A stretch of 64,000 nucleotides of DNA. Source: Mesorhizobium jarvisii (GTDB taxonomy: Bacteria; Pseudomonadota; Alphaproteobacteria; Rhizobiales; Rhizobiaceae). How positions within the stretch are numbered: position 1 is the stretch's first letter; every line of letters starts with the position of its first letter. The DNA lies in NCBI RefSeq assembly GCF_003601985.1, contig NZ_QZXA01000005.1, positions 1-64,000 on the forward strand, given 5' to 3'. Shown here one piece after another: positions 51,626-60,742 of this stretch. The translations under genes were made by a program, and so were the position numbers. Below the pieces are notes generated by a model that was given only the letters and a program-made list of their open reading frames with translations, was not told the origin of the DNA and did no database searches.

Positions 51626-51718
51626 TCAGCCATGGGATATTCCGATGACGAGCAGGGATATGGCCAAGACGAAAACTGGCGCCAGCAACCAACGCGCTTG
51701 ACCAACACTTCTGTCCAT
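51626..51718 (-). CDS. Tiny single-span membrane protein
   Basis: A 30-residue frame starting MDRSVGQARW followed by LLAPVFVLAISLLVIGIS and HG. The amphipathic start plus an 18-residue hydrophobic helix match other very small membrane proteins. It lies 125 bases upstream of the one at 51390-51500 on the same strand. A possible start region has GAAGGAA, matching a ribosome-binding site at about 7 bases. No family recognised. Confidence 0.45.
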   Translation of the reverse strand: MDRSVGQARWLLAPVFVLAISLLVIGISHG

Positions 51719-51932
51719 GAATTCTTTCCTTCAGTTCCGTGGCTGACAACTTCCGCGACAGATGACCGTTCCAAGCTGCACCGACGGCAAGACCATTGCG
51801 GAATTCGACCGGACTTTGGTCCAACCGCCTCCTCCGACTGAAGTCCTCCCAAGGGAACGATTGCATCCACGCCAAGTTGGCAGTTGAGCTTCGACACCAC
51901 CGATCGGAGCCAATCTCACGAGGAGTAAGATT

Positions 51933-52232
51933 ATGAAATTGCATCTGTCTGCCGCAGCCGCGGCATTTTTTCTGCTCGCAGGCGTCGGCGTCGCGGCGGC
52001 CGAGGACATCATCATTCAGCCGGAGCAGGAAACGGTTATCCGTGAATATGTGAAGAAGCAGCCGCTTGCTTCGGTGAAGGTTCCCGGAGTGGAACTCAAC
52101 ATCGGCACGGCGCTGCCTGACACGGTCGAACTTCGCGAAGTTCCCAACGTCAAATACCGCTACGTCGTGATCGACAACCGGACCGTTCTGGTCGATCCAA
52201 CCACCCACAAGATCATCAAAATCTACGACTGA
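51933..52232 (+). CDS. DUF1236 family exported protein
   Basis: A 99-residue protein with a signal peptide (MKLHLSAAAAAFFLLAGVGV, cleaved after AAA) and a DUF1236 core: ETVIREYVKKQPLASVKVPG, VELNIGTALPDTVELREVP and YRYVVIDNRTVLVDPTTHKI. The family is common in rhizobia and Bradyrhizobium, periplasmic and of unknown role. AGGAG lies 7 bases before the ATG. A GGAAC-N16-AGTT at 51854-51878 roughly resembles an EcfG general-stress promoter but the -10 part is off. A clear terminator follows the gene. Confidence 0.85.
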   Translation: MKLHLSAAAAAFFLLAGVGVAAAEDIIIQPEQETVIREYVKKQPLASVKVPGVELNIGTALPDTVELREVPNVKYRYVVIDNRTVLVDPTTHKIIKIYD

Positions 52233-52251
52233 CCGGCCTTGCCGGCCAAAG

Positions 52252-52275
52252 CCCGTCGCCTCTCCCGGCGACGGG
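52252..52275 (+). terminator. Intrinsic terminator after the DUF1236 gene
   Basis: CCCGTCGCC (52252-52260) pairs with GGCGACGGG (52267-52275) around a 6-base loop, 20 bases after the stop codon, preceded by AAAG and followed by TTCC. The T-run is short, but the stem is perfect and in the right place. Confidence 0.6.
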
Positions 52276-52537
52276 TTCCAACTGACGGTCATAAGATGCA
52301 ATATCTCATCTTTGGAAACGCCTGCTGCAAAGCTGAGAACAAAGTTCACGGACGTGAACATTACCGCGGCGACATGAAGGTGTTTCGAAAGGTCGCATCG
52401 GTGATGGCGGAGTCTGATTGACGGCGCCGACCTGATCGCCGCCTTTATCTTAATCGCGATTAGCCCATTCCTGGCCATTGGCCTAAGGTGATCCGGCCGC
52501 CAGCGGCTATGGCGTCGGGTTGGAACAAGGAAACGCC

Positions 52538-52741
52538 ATGACTTCGACAGCAGCGCTGATCTGGTATCTGGTAATTGCCGGCCCGCAGGGCGGCATGGCG
52601 GTGTTGCCGAGCACTTTCGACAAGCGGGAACAATGCACGGCCGCCATTGCCGAATACCAGAAGCAGCCAACGTCGACGGGCTGGACCCTGCAGTGCGTCC
52701 CCAGCGCTTCACCATTCACAATCAATGGATCCGCCGAGTAG
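52538..52741 (+). CDS. Small exported or membrane-anchored protein
   Basis: A 67-residue protein: MTSTAALIWYLVIAGPQGGM with a hydrophobic first helix, then VLPSTFDKREQCTAAIAEYQ and a CVPSASPFTINGSAE end. Two cysteines in the mature part could form a disulfide. The ATG at 52538 is favoured by AAGGAAA about 8 bases upstream over one at 52520. I do not recognise the family. The pattern of Ser/Thr start, single helix and two Cys is frequent in short rhizobial exported proteins. Confidence 0.55.
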   Translation: MTSTAALIWYLVIAGPQGGMAVLPSTFDKREQCTAAIAEYQKQPTSTGWTLQCVPSASPFTINGSAE

Positions 52742-52794
52742 CGCAAGGCGGTCAAGGCCGGGCATAGCAACACCTCCTTTGGCGCGACCTCTGC

Positions 52795-53004
52795 TTAGGC
52801 CTTAGGATCGACGGCCGCTCCGAGCAGATTGATATGTTCGGTCGCAATTTTGAGAAGGGTTTCCGCAGTCTCTTGCGCTGTCCATCCCTGGGCCTCTGAT
52901 TCAGCCACCAAGGCCGCGAACGCCGCTTCCAGGGCCACCTCACAGTTGACCGCCCGATCCGGACTTCCTTCCGGCAATATCGGCGGTTGAATGGTCTGGG
53001 ACAT
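52795..53004 (-). CDS. Small acidic protein of unknown function
   Basis: A 69-residue acidic protein beginning MSQTIQPPILPEGSPDRAVN and containing EVALEAAFAALVAESEAQGW then TAQETAETLLKIATEHINL. Helical with regular alanines and leucines. The open frame continues to 53115, but the ATG at 53004 is the first start that gives normal composition. It has a proline-rich N-terminus. No function can be assigned; it points towards the small gene at 52538 (convergent). Confidence 0.55.
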   Translation of the reverse strand: MSQTIQPPILPEGSPDRAVNCEVALEAAFAALVAESEAQGWTAQETAETLLKIATEHINLLGAAVDPKA

Positions 53005-53196
53005 GCGCGATCTCTTCCAAAAAGGGGAAGCCCGCGCCTTAGCGAAGAATGCGGGCCGATCAAGGTTTCTGGCCCGATCTTCAGCAGTGGCGCGAGGGAG
53101 CGTTGCCTGCCGCAATCACCAACCCTCGGAAGTCACATATGTTCCAGACCAGCGGATCGAAAGTCGCACGCATCGACCGCTGCGAACCGTGACGGG

Positions 53197-53418
53197 TCAC
53201 TTGGGAAAATCAGGCAAGGGATGCTCGATAGCATTGAGGATCGTGCGGTAAAGACTGTCGACCTCTTCATCGATTTCGGCCCGCTTGATCCCGAGCGCCT
53301 TGGCGTCCGCTATTAGCTTGTGCGTGAGTTCATCGACCAGGAGGACATCTGCCTTCATCGTCCTGGGGACATTGTTAGCGATCCATTGATCCAGAAAGTC
53401 GATTCCGCGTGCACTCAT
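53197..53418 (-). CDS. DUF768 family protein
   Basis: A 73-residue protein that begins MSARGIDFLDQWIANNVPRT then MKADVLLVDELTHKLIADAK, the pattern of DUF768, a family found mainly in Mesorhizobium in many copies. The C-terminus reads EIDEEVDSLYRTILNAIEHP. No function is known. The open frame extends upstream to 53508, but the conserved start is at 53418. It sits between two other small minus-strand genes. Confidence 0.72.
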   Translation of the reverse strand: MSARGIDFLDQWIANNVPRTMKADVLLVDELTHKLIADAKALGIKRAEIDEEVDSLYRTILNAIEHPLPDFPK

Positions 53419-53461
53419 GGAGCGATAAGCTCGACCGCAAGGTTTAAGTTCCGCGTTTCCT

Positions 53462-53671
53462 CTAACGGCCCAACGGTCGCCTGGATAGCGAAACCAGCTC
53501 ATCCTCATCGACGACGCCTGCCATGTAGTTGCCTATAATTCTGGAGGCGATTGCGTCACGCTCGTCGGGTGATTGATTTTCGAGCTTCAGCTGCTCGAAC
53601 ACCCGGCCCAGCAGAGCCATTTCGGCCGGATCAAAAATACCAGCCTCAGTCGCCTTTCTCCGAATTGGCAT
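53462..53671 (-). CDS. Small conserved rhizobial protein
   Basis: A 69-residue protein beginning MPIRRKATEAGIFDPAEMAL then LGRVFEQLKLENQSPDERDA and ending GVVDEDELVSLSRRPLGR. The first helix-turn and the D-E-R-D run are typical of short proteins that occur next to DUF768 genes in rhizobia. The ATG at 53671 is chosen (an adjacent ATG at 53674 is equivalent). AGGAG stands about 6 bases upstream on the minus strand. Function unknown. Confidence 0.6.
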   Translation of the reverse strand: MPIRRKATEAGIFDPAEMALLGRVFEQLKLENQSPDERDAIASRIIGNYMAGVVDEDELVSLSRRPLGR

Positions 53672-54332
53672 CATTCTCCTCCCAATAACCCTGCAAGGAA
53701 GCGTGCCGCAAAACCTGTTCGCCACGCAAGTGTTTCACCAGAACATTCGCCCGCTGGTCCGCCAGTGTTGCATTGTGGATCCCACGCGACGATAGCCCGA
53801 AGCTCGGTCGACGCACGGGAAAATTGGGATTGCGCCCAGTCGCAGCATGAGCCGACATGACCCTCGCAGATCACCAAACAAATTTACGCTTCAGGATGCC
53901 GAAACCAGGATCGGTTGCCTCAAAGCTCCTCCCTCCTATGGACTGCTCCCCTGGAGAGCAACTCACGCACCGCTCGTATGTGATCCTAGTTCATAACTCA
54001 CAGTCATTCCTGCCTGCCTTTGACTTCCCGTCAACCTAGCTGTCCGAAAGGCGCGTCGGTTGGATGGGCCGCTTCAACATCCTGACGTCGCTTTTTGGCT
54101 TTCATGCCGGAACCAGTCGGCAAGCGTGAAGTTCCCCCTGTGCCTTGATTGAGAAGGCAACAAACCAGGAGGACGCACGTCGCGCTTACCAAGCTCGCGG
54201 AGTCGGCGGTCAACGTCGCAGCAGATGCGGCTTAACGGGTTCATCGCGTTGTAGAAGCCTCGGTCAATTGTTCGCCAGGCTCATCCGAACAATCAACGCA
54301 TCGGCGTCTCAGGGCGCGAACAGGAGTATGAC
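53672..54332. other. Gene-poor stretch
   Basis: About 660 bases without a coding region I can support; all frames are short and irregular. It is slightly less GC-rich than its surroundings from 53880 to 54040. No repeat or mobile-element end was noticed. Confidence 0.4.
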
Positions 54333-54515
54333 ATGGGCTTTTTCAGCAGATTCTTCTCCGGCCTGGGTCGCAAGGCGCCAGCCGACAAATCGAGTGGAGA
54401 CATGCGCAAGGCAACCGGCGCCGGCCCAGCTATCGCGGCTCATTCCAAGGACGCCAAGACGTCGGCGGCGACCGGTCAAAATCCAGCGGCGGCCAAGAAG
54501 AAGTCCGCCAACTGA
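54333..54515 (+). CDS. Small basic Ala/Lys-rich protein
   Basis: A 60-residue protein beginning MGFFSRFFSGLGRKAPADKS and ending NPAAAKKKSAN. The N-terminal aromatic-basic amphipathic helix followed by an Ala/Lys/Ser tail suggests a membrane-surface or nucleic-acid-associated peptide. AGGAG lies 6 bases upstream of the ATG, so translation is plausible. I do not recognise a family. About 295 bases to the next gene hold no other gene. Confidence 0.5.
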   Translation: MGFFSRFFSGLGRKAPADKSSGDMRKATGAGPAIAAHSKDAKTSAATGQNPAAAKKKSAN

Positions 54516-54810
54516 CCGCGGATGTTTCACGCGCCGAAAAAGTGAGCCGTTCGGTTGACGATCTGAGCGGTAGCTTCCTCGAGCACCGCCTCGATGTGAG
54601 ATCGGCTTCACTCAACGCTCGCCTGCCGAAAATCATTCTGCAGCCCGACGACGTGGTCGCTCTTTGAGGCGTAGCGGGAACAGCTTTGCCGCTCACGACG
54701 TTGAGGACATGAGTCAGGGCATTAGGAGGCGAATTGGTGGAAGCGCTCGACCGCAACCCAGGCCCGGGTCGTGGCAGCCCACTGGTCGCTCGCCATAGAG
54801 TTCTGGCCGA

Positions 54811-55872
54811 ATGTGGCGCAAAGTGAGGACAGCACCCGGCAATGATGCGTCGTTGATCGACGGAGAAGCCGCAAGTCGCGCTGCATCAACAACTGAACAG
54901 AGCAAGGCGGCTCTGAGATCAGAGGATGGCGATCGCGGGCGAGACGCGGCGTGGCCATCCCAGATACCAGCCCTAGGCTGGAAGGATATTTTCTGGCGCC
55001 TGTGGGAGGAATTCAACAAGGACCGGGTTCTGCTCGTCGCGGCCGGTGCCACGTTCTACTTGCTGCTGGCGCTCTTCCCGGCTTTGGCTGCGTTCATTTC
55101 AATTTATGGCTTTGTCGCGGACCCGGTTACGGTTGCGGACCATGTCGCATATCTCGGCGGATTGCTTCCGTCAGGGGGGCTGGACCTCATTCGAGGTCAG
55201 CTGCAAGCCTTGGCCATGCAGAAGCCCGGTGCTCTTGGCATAGGCTTCTTCATCGGCCTTGCTATCGCACTGTGGAGTTCCAACAGCGGCATGAAGGCCC
55301 TCTTTGATGCGATGAACATCGCCTATGAGGAACGGGAGAAACGCAGCTTCATCACGCTCAACCTGATGTCGATTCTGTTCACCGTCGGAGCGTTGCTTAT
55401 CGGCATCGTGCTGCTCCTGACCGTGGGCGTCGTTCCCGCACTTTTGCGCTATTTCTATCTTGATGCGTGGACAGAGACGCTTGTCGCAGTATCCCGGTGG
55501 CCGATCCTGGTCGCCGCGATGCTGACCGGAATATCCCTGCTTTATCGCTTCGGACCGAGCCGCGAACGCGCCAAGTGGCGCTGGCTGAGTTGGGGCGCCT
55601 TGATTGCGACCGCAGCATGGATCGCAGCGTCGTGGCTGTTCTCGTTCTATCTGCAGCATTTTGCCAACTACAACGCCACCTACGGGTCGCTCGGCGCTGT
55701 TGTCGGTTTGATGATGTGGACGTGGATTTCCGTCATCATCCTCATTGCTGGCGCAGCCATCAATGCCGAGATGGAGCACCAGACAGCGGTGGACTCGACC
55801 ACCGGCCCTCCACTGCCCATGGGCAAGCGGGGTGCCGTGGTAGCGGACACTTTGGGCAAAACCGCAGACTGA
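54811..55872 (+). CDS. YihY/BrkB family inner-membrane protein
   Basis: A 353-residue protein with six membrane helices after a polar N-terminal extension of about 50 residues. The core starts at IFWRLWEEFNKDRVLLVAAG and ATFYLLLALFPALAAFISIY, followed by IALWSSNSGMKALFDAMNIA, SRWPILVAAMLTGISLLYRF and YATYGSLGAVVGL-like sequence NYNATYGSLGAVVGLMMW. YihY proteins were wrongly annotated as ribonuclease BN; their real role is not settled. The start at 54811 is uncertain because the N-terminal extension is poorly conserved. Confidence 0.85.
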   Translation: MWRKVRTAPGNDASLIDGEAASRAASTTEQSKAALRSEDGDRGRDAAWPSQIPALGWKDIFWRLWEEFNKDRVLLVAAGATFYLLLALFPALAAFISIYGFVADPVTVADHVAYLGGLLPSGGLDLIRGQLQALAMQKPGALGIGFFIGLAIALWSSNSGMKALFDAMNIAYEEREKRSFITLNLMSILFTVGALLIGIVLLLTVGVVPALLRYFYLDAWTETLVAVSRWPILVAAMLTGISLLYRFGPSRERAKWRWLSWGALIATAAWIAASWLFSFYLQHFANYNATYGSLGAVVGLMMWTWISVIILIAGAAINAEMEHQTAVDSTTGPPLPMGKRGAVVADTLGKTAD

Positions 55873-56087
55873 CTATCTAACGAACACGCACTGTCAGCGA
55901 GAATGCGTGTTCGGGTCCTGTCAGCGCCTGGTCTGCTGGGTCACCTGAGACAACGTGCTTTCAAGGAAAAATTGAACAGCGATGTCGATACCGCGTCTGC
56001 TTTCATGCGGCGCCCGCTGCCCTACCTTGCCGTGCAACCAAAACCGAGTTCCGCCGTTTTGTCCGGTTCGATATTTCGGGGGATATC

Positions 56088-59000
56088 TTGGGACCATCCA
56101 GCAAGGACAGGGCGAGCGCCGCGTTTCGCAGCGCCGGAGACATGGCTGAGCGTATCGGTTCGTTTGGTTGGGGCGCTACATCTATCGGGCCGGTCTCTTC
56201 ATGGCCCACAGAGCTGAAGACACTCGTCGATCTCATTCTAGGCTCTGCACAACCTATGTTCGTCGTCTGGGGCCAGGACCGCATCTGGCTCTACAACGAT
56301 GCCTTCATCCCTATCCTTGGCCGCAAGCACCCGACCGCTCTCGGGCTGCCCAGCCAACAGGTCTGGGCAGAGGCATGGGAGACGATCGGCCCGATGTTTG
56401 ATCTGGTTTACCAGGGCCAATCTGTACATATGGACGACATTGAGATCCGAATCGACAAGCACGGTGCGCCGGAAGAGACCCATTTCGCGTTCTCCTACAA
56501 CCCCATAACGCAGCCGGAGACTGGGACGACCGGCGGTCTGTTTGGCGTCTGCACGGAAACCACGGATCGATTTCTGGCCGAAAAGCGCGAACGCCTCGCT
56601 GCTGAACGTCAGATCCATCTGTTCGAACAAGCACCAGGCTTCATCATTATCATGCGCGGTCGCGACCATGTCGTTGAATTCGTGAATGACGCCCATCGCC
56701 AGGTTTTCAACAGCGGTGATTGGCTCTCGAGACCCATTCGAGATGCCGTTCCCAGCCTGGAGGGACAAGGTTTTTTTGAACGCCTCGACGACGTCTTCCG
56801 CAGCGGTACGACGTTTGAAGCGCAGGGCCTTCCGGTCCGATTTCGCCGCTCGGCGGATAGTCCGGAGGAGACGCGCCACCTGACGTTTATCTACGCTCCC
56901 CTCTACGACGGCGGGAACCTCATCACAGGGATATTCTGCGAAGGGTTTGACGTCACCGAGACATTTCGTGCGAGAAAGCGGAGTGCTGCGCTCGCTGAGC
57001 TTGGGGACCTCGTGCGGCTGGTCGAAGACCCTGACGACCTGGCCTACGCCGCAGCCGAAATCATTGGACGGGAACTGGATGTAAGCCGGGCCGGATATGG
57101 AACGATCGATCTCGCGAACGAGACCATCTCCATCGAACGCGACTGGAACGCCCCGGGGATCAAGAGTTTGGCCGGGGTGCTGCATTTCCGCGACTACGGC
57201 ACGTATATCGATGACCTGAAGCGCGGCATCACTGTTGTCCTTGAGGATGCTGACACAGATCCGCGGACAAGCCAGAACCCAGAGGCACTGAAAGCGATCA
57301 GCGCTCAATCCCTGATCAACATGCCGGTCACCGAACGGGCTGGCTTTGTGGCCCTGCTCTACCTCAATCACAACAGGCCCAGATCCTGGTCGACAGAAGA
57401 GATCGAATTCGTTCGCGAGATGGCGGAGCGAACGCGTACCGCAGTCGAACGACGGCGCGCGCAGGCGGAGTTGCGACAGAATGAAGCTCGCTTGCGCTTC
57501 CTCGACGCACTGGGGAAAGAAACCTCGAAAAGTTCGGACGCGGACGCGGTGCTCGAGATCACGACTAGGATGCTTGGCGAGTATCTCGGCGTCGCAATCT
57601 GTGCCTATGCCGATATGGAGCCTGACCAGGACCACTTCACGATCCGGGGAGACTGGCACCGGCAAGGGTCTTCGAGCATCGTCGGCTACTACAGTCTTCG
57701 GGATTTTGGCCAGCTCGCCGTGGGCAAGCTCCATCAGGGCCTGCCTCTGATCGTCAACGACAATCACGTCGAGTTGCCGCTCGAAGAAGCCGCGACGTTC
57801 CAGGGCATCGGCATCGCCGCCACCATCTGCATGCCCCTTGTCAAGGAGGGGCGCCTGACCGCGCTGATGGCGATCCACGACAGCGCTCCGCGGGTCTGGA
57901 CTCAGAATGAGCTTGCACTTCTCACAGAGGTAACGGAGCGGTCGTGGGCGCATATAGAAAGGGTGAGGTCGGATCAGAGCGCTGCCGAGACCGCGGAACG
58001 CTTGAGCCTGGCTACCCAGGCGGCCGCAATCGGCATCTGGGATTACGACCCGGTCGCTGACCATTTGCGGTGGGACGCACAATGCCGGGCGTTGTTCGGC
58101 ATTACGTCGGACGATGAGGTTACCTATGAGGGCTCCTTCATCGCCGGCCTCCATCCAGATGACCGTATCCGGGCAGATGAGGCGGTCCGGCGAGCAATCG
58201 CTCCAGACAGTCTTGAAGGATTTAACATCGAGTACCGAACAATTGGCCTGGAGGACAGGATAGAGCGTTGGGTGGCGGCGAGCGGCCATGCCATTTTCGA
58301 AGCCAGCAAGGCCGTTCGATTTATCGGCACGGTTATCGACATTTCGGATCGCAAAAAAGCAGAGCGCCACCTCAAGATCATGAACGATACCGGCGCGGCG
58401 GTCGCTGCGGAACTCGATCTCGACAAGATCGTGCAAATCACCACCGATGCCGGCGTCGAGCTTTCCGGAGCCCAGTTTGGGGCTTTCTTCTACAACGTGC
58501 TCGACGCTCAGGGCGGCAGCTACATGCTCTATGCCCTGTCAGGCGCTCCGCGCTCGGCCTTCCAGAATTACCCCATGCCACGTGCGACCGCGGTGTTCGA
58601 ACCGACTTTCCTCGGGAAAGGCGTCGTTCGGTCGGACGATATCCTCAAGGATCGGCGGTACGGCAAGAATGCGCCGCACAAGGGCATGCCGGAAGGCCAT
58701 CTCCCGGTTCGCTCCTATCTGGCCGTGCCAGTCGTGTCGAACTCCGGCGAAGTGCTAGGCGGTTTGTTCTTCGGACACGCGGAGACCGGCAAGTTTGGTC
58801 CTGAACACGAAAGTGCCCTTCTGGGCATCGCCGGCCATGCCGCAACCGCGATCGACAATGCCCGCCTCTTCCAGTCAGCCGAACGCGAGCTGTCTGAAAG
58901 GCGGCGTGCCGAGGCCGCACTGCAGACGCTCAACTCCACGCTGGAACAACGCGTCATCGACGAAGTGGCGGAACGTTCGAAGGCAGAGGAACAGCTGCGG

Positions 59001-60140
59001 CAGGTTCAAAAGATGGATGCGGTCGGTCAGTTGACAGGTGGCATTGCGCACGACTTCAACAACATGCTTGCCGTCATCATCGGTGGGCTCAATCTGCTTC
59101 AGCGCAAATTGTCCAAAGGTGAGACAGACGTCGGTCGGTTTGTCGAAGGCGCCATGGATGGGGCCCACCGCGCCGCCGCCCTCACCCAGCGGCTGCTGGC
59201 CTTCTCACGACAACAACCGCTCAAGCCGGAGCCTATCAACGCCAACCGCCTGGTCGGCGGAATGACCGAGCTGTTGATGCGCACACTTGGGGAAACGATC
59301 AAGGTCGAGACGGCGTTCGGAGCCGGCCTCTGGCAGGTCAAGGCCGATCCCAGTCAGCTTGAAAGTGCCCTGCTCAACCTGTCGGTCAACGCACGCGACG
59401 CCATGCCCAACGGCGGTAAGCTGACCATCGAGACGTCGAACGCCTATGTCGATGAGCGATACGCTCGTGAGTCCGCCATTGCGGCCGGACAATTCGTGCT
59501 GATTGCAGTTACCGATACCGGCACTGGTATGACCACGGACGTCCTCGCCAAGGCCTTCGATCCCTTCTACACGACCAAGGGCGTTGGCAAGGGCACCGGG
59601 CTTGGCCTCAGCCAGGTTTACGGTTTTGTCCGGCAATCTGGCGGCAACGTAAGAATATACTCCGAGCCCGGCGTTGGCACGACGATCAAGATCTATCTGC
59701 CACGGCATTATGGCGGCACCGAGCAGGATTCTCCCGAGCTCAAATCAAGGTCGATAGATGGCGGCGTGCCAAGCGAAATCGTCATGGTGGTTGAAGACGA
59801 GGATCGCGTCCGCGCAGTATCGGCCGAAGCATTGCGCGAACTTGGCTATACGGTCGTCGAAGCCAGTGGTCCTAACGAAGCGATCAAGATGATTGAAGCT
59901 GGACAGCAATTGTCCCTGCTCTTCACCGACGTGGTTATGCCGGAGATGTCCGGACGTCAGTTGGTGGATATCTTGCGCAGGGGCAATCCCAAGCTCAAGG
60001 TTCTCTACACCACGGGCTACACGCGCAACGCCATCGTGCACAACGGAATCCTCGATCCTGGAACGCAGCTTTTGCCTAAGCCTTTCAGCCTTGAAGACCT
60101 TGCCGAAAAGGTGAGGACGATTCTCGACGATCCTTCATAG
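56088..60140 (+). CDS. Large hybrid sensor kinase with PAS and GAF domains
   Basis: A 1350-residue soluble hybrid kinase: PAS (about 35-165), PAS (175-300), GAF (305-450), GAF (465-625), PAS (645-765), GAF (770-930), HisKA (970-1040), HATPase (1080-1205), receiver (1230-1345). The phospho-acceptor is His988 in GGIAHDFNNMLAVIIGGLN, the ATPase motifs include NLSVNARDAMPNGGKLTIET and KGTGLGLSQVYGF, and the receiver aspartate is Asp1281 in LLFTDVVMPEMSGRQLVDIL. It has no membrane span, so it senses an internal signal. There is no cognate response regulator next to it, which suggests it hands phosphate on through a separate phosphotransfer protein. Confidence 0.88.
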   Translation: MGPSSKDRASAAFRSAGDMAERIGSFGWGATSIGPVSSWPTELKTLVDLILGSAQPMFVVWGQDRIWLYNDAFIPILGRKHPTALGLPSQQVWAEAWETIGPMFDLVYQGQSVHMDDIEIRIDKHGAPEETHFAFSYNPITQPETGTTGGLFGVCTETTDRFLAEKRERLAAERQIHLFEQAPGFIIIMRGRDHVVEFVNDAHRQVFNSGDWLSRPIRDAVPSLEGQGFFERLDDVFRSGTTFEAQGLPVRFRRSADSPEETRHLTFIYAPLYDGGNLITGIFCEGFDVTETFRARKRSAALAELGDLVRLVEDPDDLAYAAAEIIGRELDVSRAGYGTIDLANETISIERDWNAPGIKSLAGVLHFRDYGTYIDDLKRGITVVLEDADTDPRTSQNPEALKAISAQSLINMPVTERAGFVALLYLNHNRPRSWSTEEIEFVREMAERTRTAVERRRAQAELRQNEARLRFLDALGKETSKSSDADAVLEITTRMLGEYLGVAICAYADMEPDQDHFTIRGDWHRQGSSSIVGYYSLRDFGQLAVGKLHQGLPLIVNDNHVELPLEEAATFQGIGIAATICMPLVKEGRLTALMAIHDSAPRVWTQNELALLTEVTERSWAHIERVRSDQSAAETAERLSLATQAAAIGIWDYDPVADHLRWDAQCRALFGITSDDEVTYEGSFIAGLHPDDRIRADEAVRRAIAPDSLEGFNIEYRTIGLEDRIERWVAASGHAIFEASKAVRFIGTVIDISDRKKAERHLKIMNDTGAAVAAELDLDKIVQITTDAGVELSGAQFGAFFYNVLDAQGGSYMLYALSGAPRSAFQNYPMPRATAVFEPTFLGKGVVRSDDILKDRRYGKNAPHKGMPEGHLPVRSYLAVPVVSNSGEVLGGLFFGHAETGKFGPEHESALLGIAGHAATAIDNARLFQSAERELSERRRAEAALQTLNSTLEQRVIDEVAERSKAEEQLRQVQKMDAVGQLTGGIAHDFNNMLAVIIGGLNLLQRKLSKGETDVGRFVEGAMDGAHRAAALTQRLLAFSRQQPLKPEPINANRLVGGMTELLMRTLGETIKVETAFGAGLWQVKADPSQLESALLNLSVNARDAMPNGGKLTIETSNAYVDERYARESAIAAGQFVLIAVTDTGTGMTTDVLAKAFDPFYTTKGVGKGTGLGLSQVYGFVRQSGGNVRIYSEPGVGTTIKIYLPRHYGGTEQDSPELKSRSIDGGVPSEIVMVVEDEDRVRAVSAEALRELGYTVVEASGPNEAIKMIEAGQQLSLLFTDVVMPEMSGRQLVDILRRGNPKLKVLYTTGYTRNAIVHNGILDPGTQLLPKPFSLEDLAEKVRTILDDPS

Positions 60141-60188
60141 TGCCCACCAGCCGAGCTGATCTCGAAGCTTGACGCGCTCGGCGCTTCC

Positions 60189-60350
60189 ATGGCCGCCGGC
60201 GATCTCCCATTGCCCGAACAGTGCCGGATCGTGACCGAGGAAGCCTGGAAGCTGAGCCAGCTTCTGGAATGTTTGCACAACAGCTTTGATGTCTTGCCAC
60301 GGGCCCTTGAAGATCTCTGCAAGGCAGTCCTCGTTTCCATCAACCAGTGA
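60189..60350 (+). CDS. Small ORF in frame with the hybrid kinase
   Basis: A 53-residue frame starting MAAGDLPLPEQCRIVTEEAW then KLSQLLECLHNSFDVLPRAL and ending AVLVSINQ. It lies in the same frame as the kinase, separated by a TAG at 60138-60140 and 16 sense codons. Sequence upstream of the ATG (ELISKLDALGAS) also reads as protein, so the real start could be an unusual codon near 60157, or the kinase may have had a longer end. Function unknown, but co-translation with the kinase is likely. Confidence 0.42.
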   Translation: MAAGDLPLPEQCRIVTEEAWKLSQLLECLHNSFDVLPRALEDLCKAVLVSINQ

Positions 60351-60742
60351 TCTGGCAGGAACGCCTCCGCGGCACCCCCGACGCCGAGTGCCTAATGTTG
60401 CAATATTTGAGTGGCCGGAATTGCGTGTGTGACTCGGATATAAAAGGCCGGGCTACGTGGCGGCTCTCCAACGGTTTCTGCTGAAACGGTGATCCAAACT
60501 GATTGCCCTCGCTTCGGTGGGGGAATCGACAGGAATCTTTGTCTCGGCACAGTTACCGCAGACGGACTTTCGACGCTGCTGTTCATAAGTCAGCTTGTTA
60601 AGAGGCCTCCGCGTTTTGGCTCTCCATCATGAGCATCCAAAGTTCGGCAAGAACAGCCTGCGCACGCTTTTCATGTCGGAACCAAAGCGATCGCACAATG
60701 TTAAGCTGGCGAAGGGCCGTCTTAATTAGTTGAGGATCTTAA
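60351..60742. other. Intergenic region
   Basis: About 390 bases. A candidate GGAAC-N16-TGTT promoter occupies 60678-60702. A TGATCC at 60490 has no matching -10. No gene supported. Confidence 0.4.
60678..60702 (+). promoter_or_regulatory. Candidate EcfG (general stress) promoter
   Basis: GGAAC (60678-60682), 16 bases, TGTT (60699-60702), 41 bases before the start at 60743. The EcfG consensus is GGAAC-N16/17-CGTT, so the -10 part has one mismatch. Candidate only. Confidence 0.4.

Noticed and set aside
51854..51878. GGAAC-N16-AGTT as an EcfG promoter of the DUF1236 gene
   Set aside because: The -35 part fits, but the -10 part AGTT lacks the C and G of CGTT; too weak to list as a feature.
56238..58436. 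732-codon minus-strand frame antisense to the hybrid kinase
   Set aside because: It mirrors the kinase codons, shows no recognisable domain and has no ribosome-binding site; a typical antisense shadow of a GC-rich gene.
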